Source of the DNA: Pseudomonadota bacterium
GTDB taxonomy: Bacteria > Pseudomonadota > Gammaproteobacteria > Xanthomonadales > Xanthomonadaceae
Length of the DNA: 13,571 bases
Reading direction: 5' to 3'
Assembly: GCA_023391775.1 (NCBI GenBank)
Contig: JAEWAG010000087.1
Location: 1-13,571 of the forward strand
Each line of letters opens with the position of its first letter. The first letter of the stretch is position 1. Below are positions 7,309 to 12,881 of the stretch, one piece after another. The position numbers were made by a program, and so were the translations under genes. The notes under the pieces were generated by a model. That model was not told the DNA's origin, ran no database searches, and saw only the letters and a program-made list of their open reading frames with translations.

Positions 7309-8870
7309 CAGAAGATGGCGTACAGCGCGGTGAGGATGGCGACCACGCCCAGGGCGCCGAAGTTGAACCCGGCGCTGGTGCGGTAGGAGACGTCGTCGAC
7401 GCGGATCAGGTCGCTGCCGGCCTGCTGCCGTGCGGTGGCCAGCGACACGCCCACCGCCAGGGCCAGCGCGAGCAGGAACACCAGACCGACGCGGTCGATG
7501 AAGGGCAGTTCCGGCCAGGCCATCTTCAGCACGATCGACAGCACGAACGAACCGATCGCCGCGGCCAGGGCACCGGCCTCGTTGGCACGCTTCCAGAACA
7601 GGCCCAGCACGAAGATCACCACGATGCCCGGGGTGAAGAAGCCGGTGTATTCCTGGATGAACTGGAAGGCCTGGTCGAAGCTGCCCAGCAGCGGCTTGGC
7701 CAGCAGGATGCCCAGCACCACCGAGACCGCCGCGGCGATGCGACCCACGCGCACCAGCCGGGTCTGCGCGGTCTGCGGGCGCGCCTTGGCGTAGAAGTCC
7801 AGGGTGAAGATGGTCGCCACCGAGTTGATCTTGGAGGCCAGCGACGCGACGATCGCCGCCACCAGCGCGGCGAACACCAGGCCGAGGATGCCGGTCGGCA
7901 GCAGGCCCATCATCGTCGGGTAGGCCTGGTCAGGCTTGTCCAGGCCCGGCGCCAGCATCACCGCGGCGATGCCCGGCACCACCACGATCAGCGGCATCAG
8001 CAGCTTCAGGAACGCGGCGAACAGCACGCCCTTCTGCGCTTCCTTCAGGTCCTTGGCCGCCAGCGCGCGCTGGATGATGTACTGGTTGAAGCCCCAGTAG
8101 CTGATGTTCATGATCCACATGCCGCCGATCAGCACGCTGATGCCCGGCAGGTCCTTGTAGAACGGGTTGTCCTTGCTGAGGATCATCTCGAAGTGGCCGG
8201 GATTCTCGGCCCACAGGCGGCTGAAGCCGCCGACGATGCCGTCCGCGCCGCCGATCTGGTTCAGGGTCAGGCCGGCCACCAGCAGGCCGCCGAGCACCAG
8301 CAGGGTGACCTGCACGATGTCGGTCATGGCCACCGCCTTCAATCCGCCGTAGAGCTGGTACAGCAGCGCGAACACGCCGATCAGCACCACCGCGGTCATC
8401 TGGTCCATGCCGGTGACCTGGTTCACCGCGATGGCGCCCAGCCACAGGATCGAGGTGATGTTGACGGCCACGTACAGGCCCAGCCAGAACACCGCCATCA
8501 GGGTGCGGATGCGCGTGCCGTAACGTTCCTCCAGGAACTGCGGCATCGTGTAGATCTTGTTGCGCAGGAAGATCGGCAGGAAGAACTTGCCGACGATCAG
8601 CAGCGTGGCCGCGGCCATCCACTCGTAGGAGGCGATCGCCAGGCCGATGGCATAGCCGGAGCCGGACATGCCGATGATCTGCTCGGCCGAGATGTTGGCC
8701 GCGATCAGCGATGCGCCGATGGCCCACCACGGCAGCGACTTGCTGGCCAGGAAGTAGTCGCTGGCCGACTTCTCGTGGCCGGCCTTCTCGCGCGAGACCC
8801 ACTGCGCGAGGATGAAGATGCCGGCCAGGTAGGCCAGCACGATGACGATGTCCAGCGTCGCAAGTTTCAC
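7305..8870 (-). CDS. sglT: Sodium/sugar symporter, SSS family (SglT-like)
   Basis: A 521-residue inner-membrane carrier, predicted to import glucose (or galactose) with sodium. It has about 14 hydrophobic helices. Compared from memory with Vibrio SGLT, the sugar-site residues appear kept: N59, Q64, E83 (AANISAEQ, SYEW), N262, Y264 and K273 (YWGFNQYIIQRALAAKDL) and Q406 (FIQEYTG). The sodium-site motif is SLASKINS at 343-350. GTG at 8870 is preferred: it has GGAG 7 bases upstream, gives the usual MKLATLDIVIVLAYLAG beginning, and leaves a protein of normal length. An in-frame ATG at 8978 would add 36 hydrophilic residues and has no ribosome site. The gene is first of a two-gene unit with the LacI regulator (4-base overlap), has its own operator-bearing promoter, and follows the GH3 gene that would supply its substrate. 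The sugar preference is inferred. Confidence 0.93.
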   Translation of the reverse strand: MKLATLDIVIVLAYLAGIFILAQWVSREKAGHEKSASDYFLASKSLPWWAIGASLIAANISAEQIIGMSGSGYAIGLAIASYEWMAAATLLIVGKFFLPIFLRNKIYTMPQFLEERYGTRIRTLMAVFWLGLYVAVNITSILWLGAIAVNQVTGMDQMTAVVLIGVFALLYQLYGGLKAVAMTDIVQVTLLVLGGLLVAGLTLNQIGGADGIVGGFSRLWAENPGHFEMILSKDNPFYKDLPGISVLIGGMWIMNISYWGFNQYIIQRALAAKDLKEAQKGVLFAAFLKLLMPLIVVVPGIAAVMLAPGLDKPDQAYPTMMGLLPTGILGLVFAALVAAIVASLASKINSVATIFTLDFYAKARPQTAQTRLVRVGRIAAAVSVVLGILLAKPLLGSFDQAFQFIQEYTGFFTPGIVVIFVLGLFWKRANEAGALAAAIGSFVLSIVLKMAWPELPFIDRVGLVFLLALALAVGVSLATARQQAGSDLIRVDDVSYRTSAGFNFGALGVVAILTALYAIFW

Positions 8871-9040
8871 TCGGGTTCTCCACGATTCTTGGGGCCGGCG
8901 GCCGCGAGGGCCACCGTGCGGCGGCGCCTGGAGGTGGAGGAACGTCAGCCGGCGTGGTCCGCAGGCGGTACCGGCCATCCCCGGCGGCGTGGTGCGCGCG
9001 GACCGGCCGCACGCATCGTCGCCGCTTCCCCCAAAGCGTC

Positions 9041-9054
9041 TGACAGCGCTGTCT
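9041..9054. promoter_or_regulatory. LacI-type operator at the symporter promoter
   Basis: TGACAGCGCTGTCT has a perfect 12-bp palindromic core GACAGCGCTGTC (9042-9053) with a central CG, as in LacI-family operators. It touches the -10 box and covers the predicted transcription start, so a bound dimer would block the polymerase. Eleven bases (TGACAGCGCTG) recur in the site upstream of the GH3 gene. The core also fits, as I recall it, the NagR box AATGACARCGYTGTCATT described in Xanthomonas, another LacI-family site. The binding protein is most simply the LacI regulator encoded at the end of this operon (inference). Confidence 0.7.
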
Positions 9055-9082
9055 TATGGTGGTCCACCGCGGGGCTTGTCAA
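9053..9082 (-). promoter_or_regulatory. Sigma-70 promoter of the symporter-regulator operon
   Basis: On the minus strand, TTGACA (9082-9077, perfect -35) is followed by 18 bases and CATAAG (9058-9053, four of six to TATAAT). The predicted start is near 9046, inside the adjoining operator palindrome. This gives a leader of about 175 bases before the symporter GTG. A consensus -35 with a slightly weak -10 and an operator on the start point is classic repressor-controlled design. The start site is predicted, not measured. Confidence 0.65.
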
Positions 9083-9244
9083 ACCGCGCGCCGCCGGGCT
9101 GCCGCTACGGCAGCGGGCGGGCGGGCAAAGCCGCGTGGCTGCGTATTCCAGGGCTTGCGTGCTACGCCACGATCACTGCGTTGCAGCAAGGTTTTGCGCG
9201 AAACGTCCTGCGCCAACCAGGCCGGCAGGTGCAGGCATGGCAAG

Positions 9245-9277
9245 CCGTGGCCGGTGGGCAGGCGCCACCGGCCACGG
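9245..9277 (-). terminator. Strong hairpin downstream of the GH3 gene
   Basis: CCGTGGCCGGTGG (9245-9257), loop GCAGGCG, CCACCGGCCACGG (9265-9277): a perfect 13-bp GC-rich stem starting 7 bases past the GH3 stop. In the GH3 direction no T-run follows the stem (CTTGCCATGCC), so it may be a T-poor terminator or a 3'-end stabilising structure rather than a textbook Rho-independent terminator. It probably separates GH3 transcription from the symporter promoter. Confidence 0.6.
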
Positions 9278-9283
9278 ATTCGC

Positions 9284-11872
9284 TTACTCGCCGCGCGGGC
9301 AGTCCACGATGTTCTCGGCCTCGCTGACCGCACCGACGGCCACGCGCGAGATCGACAGGGTGGTCGCCGCGTCGGAGTGGATCCGCATCAGCGAGCCCAG
9401 CGCGGACACATCCGCACCGGCCGCGGCCAGGCACTTCAGCGGCACGCCCAGCGTGGTCCACTCGCCGGCCTTCAGCCCGGCCAGGCTGGACCCCAGCGCG
9501 ACCGGCTTGCCCTGGCCGGCGCTGATGCCGACGTTGCCGCCGGCAGCCAGCGCGTCCACGCGCAGGGTGAGGACCAGCAGCAGGTCACCGTTGGTCTCGC
9601 GCGACAGGTCCACCGCCGGCTCCGCATACACCGACACGCTGGCCGGACCTTCGCCGGACCAGGTGAAGCGGCGTGCATCCTCCTGGCGCTGGTGGTCGAC
9701 CGCGGTCACGACCAGGCTCTTGTCATGCAGGCCGGCCGGCACGGTGGTGATCTGCGCGGTGTGGTTCTGGGCGTTCTCCACGCGCATGGTCAGGCCCGGG
9801 GCCAGCATCGCGTTCTGGAAGTACACGCCCGGAGCGGCCTGCAGGCCCTCGATGCCCGAATCCTCCGGCAGCGGGTCCAGGTCGCCGCCACCGGCGTAGG
9901 TCAGGCCGTGGCCGAACGGGAACAGGGTCTTGTACTGCGGCGAGCGCACGTTGCCCTCGGTGGCCTGTGCCGGCCAGGAGAAGCTCAGCTTGCCCTTGAA
10001 ATCGTGGGCGATGCTGCCATCAGGCTTGCGCAGCAGCACGTCGGCCACGCCCGCGCCTTCCGAACCCGGCAGCCACGCCACCACGAACGCGTCGGAAGCG
10101 TTGATCTCGCGGTTCATCCACAGCGGGCGACCGGTGATGAACACCGCCACCACCGGGATGCCGTCGGCCTTGAGCCGCTTGATCAGCTCCAGGTCGCGGT
10201 CATCGCCGGGCTTGTACAGCAGGTTGGCGATGTCGCCCTGGAACTCGGCGTAGGGCTCCTCGCCGAACACCACCACGGCCACGTCGGGCTTGGACTTGTA
10301 CTTGCCGTCCACGGACAGCTCGGCGCTGCCGCCGGCGGCCTTCACCGCGCGCTCCAGGCCCTGCCAGATCGAGTCGGCGTTCGGGAAGTCGGCACGGGTG
10401 GTGCCGGTGCCCTGCCAGGTCAGCGTCCAGCCGCCGGCCTGCTTGCCGACGTTGTCCGCACCGTCGCCGGCCACCAGGATGCGCTGCTTCGGCTGCAGCG
10501 GCAGCAGGCCGCCCTGGTTCTTCAGCAGCACCAGCGATTCGCGCACCGCCTGGCGGGCCACCTCGCGATGCTCCGGCGCACCCAGCAGCTCGAACTTGCC
10601 GCCCAGCGCGCGCTCGGACGGCTTGGGCGCGTCGAACAGGCCCATCAGGAACTTGACCCGCAGCACGCGGCGCACGGCGTCGTCCAGGCGCTCCATGGCC
10701 AGGGTGCCGTCGCGGGCGGCGGCCAGGGTGGTCTCGTAGATGCCCTTCCAGCTGTCCGGCGCCATCGCCATGTCCAGGCCGGCGGTGAACGTGGCCGGGC
10801 AGTTGTCGTTGGTGCAACCGGGAATCTGGCCGTGGCCGTTCCAGTCGCCGACGACGAAGCCGTTGAAGTTCATCTGCCCCTTGAGCACATCGGTCAGCAG
10901 CGGCTTGTGGCCGTGCAGCTTGGTGCCGTGGAAGCTGTTGAAGGAGGCCATCACCGACTGGGCGCCGGCGGCGACCGCGGTGACGTAGCCGGCGGCGTGG
11001 ATGTCACGCAGCTCCGCCTCGCTGACCTGGGTGTCGCCCTGGTCGCGGCCGCCGGTGGTGCCACCGTCGCCCAGGAAGTGCTTGACCGACACCATGACCC
11101 GGTGGTCGCCGAGGAAGTCCTCCTGGCCGGGCACGCCCTGCAGGCCCTCGACCATGGCCCGGGCGAACTCGGCCACCAGCTCCGGATTCTCCGAATAGCC
11201 TTCGTAGGCGCGGCCCCAACGCACGTCCTGCGGCACCGCCACGGTCGGCGCGAAGGTCCACTCCATGCCGGTGGTGCGGGTCTCCTGCGCGGTGATCTGG
11301 CCGATCCGGCGCTGCAGCTCGACGTTGCGGGTGGCGCCCAGGCCGACGTTGTGCGGGAACAGGGTGGCGCCCACCACGTTGCTCTGGCCGTGCATGGCAT
11401 CGATGCCCCAGATCACCGGGATCGCCTTGCCACCGCCGGAGGTGTCCATCGACGCCTCCCAGAACGCATCGGCCAGGGCCAGCCACTCGGCGGGCCTGGC
11501 GTTGTACTTGCCGCCCGGGTCGGAGCTGCCGCCGGCCAGGACCGAGCCGAGGCGGTACTTGCGCACGTCGTCCGGGGTCAGCGAGGCGATGTCGCCCTGC
11601 ACGATCTGGCCGACCTTCTCCTCGAGGGTCATGCTGGCCAGCAGCTCGTCGATCTTCTGCTCGAGCGCCGGGTCGGCCTGCAGCGGCCACTCCGGGGACG
11701 GCCAGGTCGACGGATTGATGCTGCCGTCGGCGGCAGCGGCCGTTTCGGCGGTGGCGCCGGTCTCGGCGCCAGTGTTGCCGCAACCGGCCAGCAGGGCCAC
11801 GGCGAGCGCGGTGGCCAGCGTGGTGCCGATGCGGATGCCGGGCGCGCGGGCGCCAGCAAGCTTGATACTCAA
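9284..11872 (-). CDS. GH3 exo-1,3/1,4-beta-glucanase or beta-glucosidase, predicted lipoprotein (ExoP-like)
   Basis: An 862-residue exported glycoside hydrolase predicted to remove glucose from the non-reducing ends of beta-glucans or cello-oligosaccharides. Residues 5-31 form a lipoprotein signal (ALAVALLAGC, lipidated C31), and the following Gly-Asn suggests the outer membrane. The GH3 barrel spans about 70-410, with WGRAYEGYSENP at 219-230, KHFLGDGG at 264-271 and the nucleophile D343 in GFVVGDWNG. The second domain spans about 440-660; GEEPYAEFQGD at 537-547 occupies the stretch holding the acid/base glutamate in barley ExoI-type enzymes. Residues about 670-862 are an extra beta-rich domain of the Exop_C type. 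The start is TTG at 11872, supported by a perfect GGAGG (11885-11881) 8 bases upstream. A LacI-type operator lies about 95 bases upstream. The clustered symporter would take up the released glucose. Confidence 0.93.
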   Translation of the reverse strand: MSIKLAGARAPGIRIGTTLATALAVALLAGCGNTGAETGATAETAAAADGSINPSTWPSPEWPLQADPALEQKIDELLASMTLEEKVGQIVQGDIASLTPDDVRKYRLGSVLAGGSSDPGGKYNARPAEWLALADAFWEASMDTSGGGKAIPVIWGIDAMHGQSNVVGATLFPHNVGLGATRNVELQRRIGQITAQETRTTGMEWTFAPTVAVPQDVRWGRAYEGYSENPELVAEFARAMVEGLQGVPGQEDFLGDHRVMVSVKHFLGDGGTTGGRDQGDTQVSEAELRDIHAAGYVTAVAAGAQSVMASFNSFHGTKLHGHKPLLTDVLKGQMNFNGFVVGDWNGHGQIPGCTNDNCPATFTAGLDMAMAPDSWKGIYETTLAAARDGTLAMERLDDAVRRVLRVKFLMGLFDAPKPSERALGGKFELLGAPEHREVARQAVRESLVLLKNQGGLLPLQPKQRILVAGDGADNVGKQAGGWTLTWQGTGTTRADFPNADSIWQGLERAVKAAGGSAELSVDGKYKSKPDVAVVVFGEEPYAEFQGDIANLLYKPGDDRDLELIKRLKADGIPVVAVFITGRPLWMNREINASDAFVVAWLPGSEGAGVADVLLRKPDGSIAHDFKGKLSFSWPAQATEGNVRSPQYKTLFPFGHGLTYAGGGDLDPLPEDSGIEGLQAAPGVYFQNAMLAPGLTMRVENAQNHTAQITTVPAGLHDKSLVVTAVDHQRQEDARRFTWSGEGPASVSVYAEPAVDLSRETNGDLLLVLTLRVDALAAGGNVGISAGQGKPVALGSSLAGLKAGEWTTLGVPLKCLAAAGADVSALGSLMRIHSDAATTLSISRVAVGAVSEAENIVDCPRGE

Positions 11873-11963
11873 GGTGTCTCCCTCCCTCAGTTGACTTCGG
11901 TCCGGGCGGCCACGGGCCTCCGGGGGCCATTCGACCCGGTCGCGGCAGAGGCTCGGTGCAAAC

Positions 11964-11977
11964 TGTCAGCGCTGTCA
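11964..11977. promoter_or_regulatory. LacI-type operator upstream of the GH3 gene
   Basis: The plus strand reads TGTCAGCGCTGTCA and the minus strand TGACAGCGCTGACA: a 14-base palindrome with one mismatched pair. It shares 11 bases with the symporter operator. On the minus strand it overlaps a TTGACA (11978-11973) that could be the -35 of the GH3 promoter, although no good -10 stands 16-18 bases further on (CGAGCC). The site lies about 95 bases before the TTG start. Occupation by the LacI regulator of this cluster is inferred from motif sharing. Confidence 0.6.
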
Positions 11978-12085
11978 ATCCGCTGCGGAGCCCGGAACAG
12001 CGGGCCCGTGGACGGCCATCCGCCCCAGCGGCCCGTCCTGTGGTGCTTGCGCCTGCGACGCACGCAGCGGTGGCCGGAGCGGCAG

Positions 12086-12132
12086 GTCCGGCAGCGCCGG
12101 ACACAACCCGGCGATTGTGTTGCGTCGCAACA
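12086..12132. repeat. Three adjoining inverted repeats
   Basis: Three perfect dyads follow one another with shared edges: GTCCGGC-AGC-GCCGGAC (12086-12102), ACACAA-N8-TTGTGT (12101-12120) and TGTTGCG-T-CGCAACA (12118-12132), followed by an AAAA at 12136-12139. The first and third have 7-bp arms, the second 6-bp arms. They could be protein-binding sites or alternative RNA stems. They lie about 110 bases from the GH3 operator and 100 bases before the cytochrome -10. No function is assigned. Confidence 0.5.
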
Positions 12133-12207
12133 GCAAAATGCGGCGACCCCGGCCGCACCGGCGGGGGTTGCTGCAGCCACCATCGGCCCCCGAAAAGCCG
12201 TGGCCGC

Positions 12208-12237
12208 TTCCGAAGCCGGCGCGTCCATCCCTATAAT
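12208..12237 (+). promoter_or_regulatory. Promoter of the cytochrome c gene
   Basis: A perfect TATAAT at 12232-12237 stands in very GC-rich surroundings, with a weak TTCCGA (12208-12213) 18 bases upstream as -35. The predicted start near 12244 gives a leader of about 36 bases containing the TAGGA ribosome site. This also supports the GTG start at 12280 over any start further upstream. Confidence 0.6.
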
Positions 12238-12279
12238 CGGAAAGCTGTGGCCGCGGGCCGCTCGCCAATAGGATGCGAA

Positions 12280-12798
12280 GTGCGCAACTACGACCTGGAA
12301 TTCCTGAAGCGTTTCTCGATGATCCTGGGCCTTCTTGCCCTGATCACCCTCGGGCTGATCCTGCTGGCGTACCACCTGCACGGTCGCATCCCGCCGGAGG
12401 TCTCGCCCTCGGCCGCCGCCCGTACCGAAGCGCGGATCGCGCCGGTCGGCTCGGTCTATGCCGGTGATACCGGTGCCGCCGCCCAGGCTGCCGCCGCGGC
12501 CGCCGCCGCCGCCGCCGCCGCTTCCCAGGTCGCCTACGGCGGCACCCTGGACGGCTCGGTGATCTACCAGAACCTCTGCGGCGCCTGCCACACCAACGGC
12601 GTGGGCAACGCCCCGACCCTGGCCCGCGGCGACTGGACCGCGCGCATCGGCCAGGGCAAGGACACCCTGTACCGGCACGCGATCGAGGGCTTCACCGGCC
12701 CCGATGGCGGGGTGATGCCGCCCAAGGGCGGCAACCCGGGCCTGACCGACGAGCAGGTGCAGGCCACCGTCGACTGGATGCTGGACAACCTCAAGTAA
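12280..12798 (+). CDS. Membrane-anchored c-type cytochrome (c5-like)
   Basis: A 172-residue monohaem cytochrome predicted to carry electrons on the periplasmic face of the inner membrane. Residues about 13-32 form an uncleaved N-terminal membrane anchor after a basic start (MRNYDLEFLKRF). A proline/alanine linker follows, including 12 consecutive alanines (70-81). The haem domain spans about 90-172, with C100-G-A-C103-H104 as the haem-binding motif and M146 in GGVMPPKGG as the probable sixth ligand. GTG at 12280 is chosen because TAGGA lies 6 bases upstream and the TATAAT promoter is 43 bases upstream; the frame stays open upstream but has no anchor-like sequence there. A hairpin after the stop probably ends transcription. 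Its partner (terminal oxidase or other reductase) is not in the window. Confidence 0.92.
   Translation: MRNYDLEFLKRFSMILGLLALITLGLILLAYHLHGRIPPEVSPSAAARTEARIAPVGSVYAGDTGAAAQAAAAAAAAAAAASQVAYGGTLDGSVIYQNLCGACHTNGVGNAPTLARGDWTARIGQGKDTLYRHAIEGFTGPDGGVMPPKGGNPGLTDEQVQATVDWMLDNLK
12487..12522 (+). repeat. GCN trinucleotide tract coding 12 alanines
   Basis: Twelve successive alanine codons, of which nine are GCC and seven of those are consecutive (12499-12519). They form part of the linker between the membrane anchor and the haem domain. A near-pure triplet tract can change length by slippage in steps that keep the reading frame, which would alter linker length but not the haem domain. Confidence 0.85.
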
Positions 12799-12821
12799 GC
12801 CATCGCCCAGCCGCTTCCGCT

Positions 12822-12843
12822 GACGCCGCCTCCGGGCGGCGTC
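12822..12843 (+). terminator. Hairpin terminator after the cytochrome gene
   Basis: GACGCCGCC (12822-12830), loop TCCG, GGCGGCGTC (12835-12843): a perfect 9-bp stem closed by a C-UCCG-G loop of the extra-stable UNCG class. It is followed by CGTGTTT, a short U-rich stretch. It lies 23 bases after the cytochrome stop and 38 bases before the nuclease ATG, so it probably ends or attenuates the cytochrome transcript. Confidence 0.72.
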
Positions 12844-12881
12844 CGTGTTTCCGGCCGTGCCCTACGCCGCAGGACCGCCCC

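Larger units (their letters stand above)
8871..9283. other. 413-base intergenic region between GH3 gene and symporter gene
   Basis: It holds, in minus-strand order: the strong hairpin after the GH3 gene (9245-9277); a 7-bp-stem dyad GCTGCCG-CTA-CGGCAGC at 9098-9114, just upstream of the promoter; the symporter promoter and operator (9041-9082); and a leader of about 175 bases ending with GGAG at 8881-8878 before the GTG. The leader contains a possible 23-codon upstream frame (8945-9016). Nothing between about 9115 and 9244 resembles a gene, although a 9-base dyad TTGCAGCAA lies at 9181-9189. The layout suggests that the GH3 and symporter genes are separate transcripts under common control rather than one operon. 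Confidence 0.6.
11873..12279. other. 407-base divergent intergenic region between GH3 and cytochrome genes
   Basis: Holds control signals for two outward genes and no convincing gene. From left: the GGAGG site of the GH3 gene (11885-11881), an operator palindrome (11964-11977), three adjoining dyads (12086-12132), and a TATAAT promoter for the cytochrome gene (12232-12237) with its TAGGA ribosome site (12269-12273). I find no convincing -10 for the GH3 promoter. Open frames crossing the region lack ribosome sites and have shadow-type composition. About 108 bases between operator and dyads (11978-12085) show nothing I can name. Confidence 0.6.

Noticed and set aside
8871..8978. 36-residue N-terminal extension of the symporter from ATG at 8978
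   Set aside because: The extension is hydrophilic and GC-driven, lacks a ribosome site, and the GTG at 8870 has GGAG and gives the normal family N-terminus.
9181..9189. TTGCAGCAA palindrome as another regulator site
   Set aside because: Only four paired bases per arm, common by chance, not repeated at a promoter.
9056..12271. 1071-codon frame antisense to the GH3 gene
   Set aside because: Composition is that of a shadow, it spans an intergenic region with promoters on the other strand, and the GH3 frame has all catalytic motifs.
11956..12279. Upstream in-frame extension of the cytochrome gene
   Set aside because: It would start before the TATAAT promoter and give a proline/arginine-rich segment ahead of the membrane anchor.
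12499..12519. GCC repeats as a CRISPR or other spaced array
   Set aside because: Pure tandem codon repeat inside a coding region without spacers.
11887..12678. 263-codon minus-strand frame with glycine runs across the intergenic region and the cytochrome gene
   Set aside because: The glycine run is simply the reverse of the alanine-codon tract; no ribosome site or domain.
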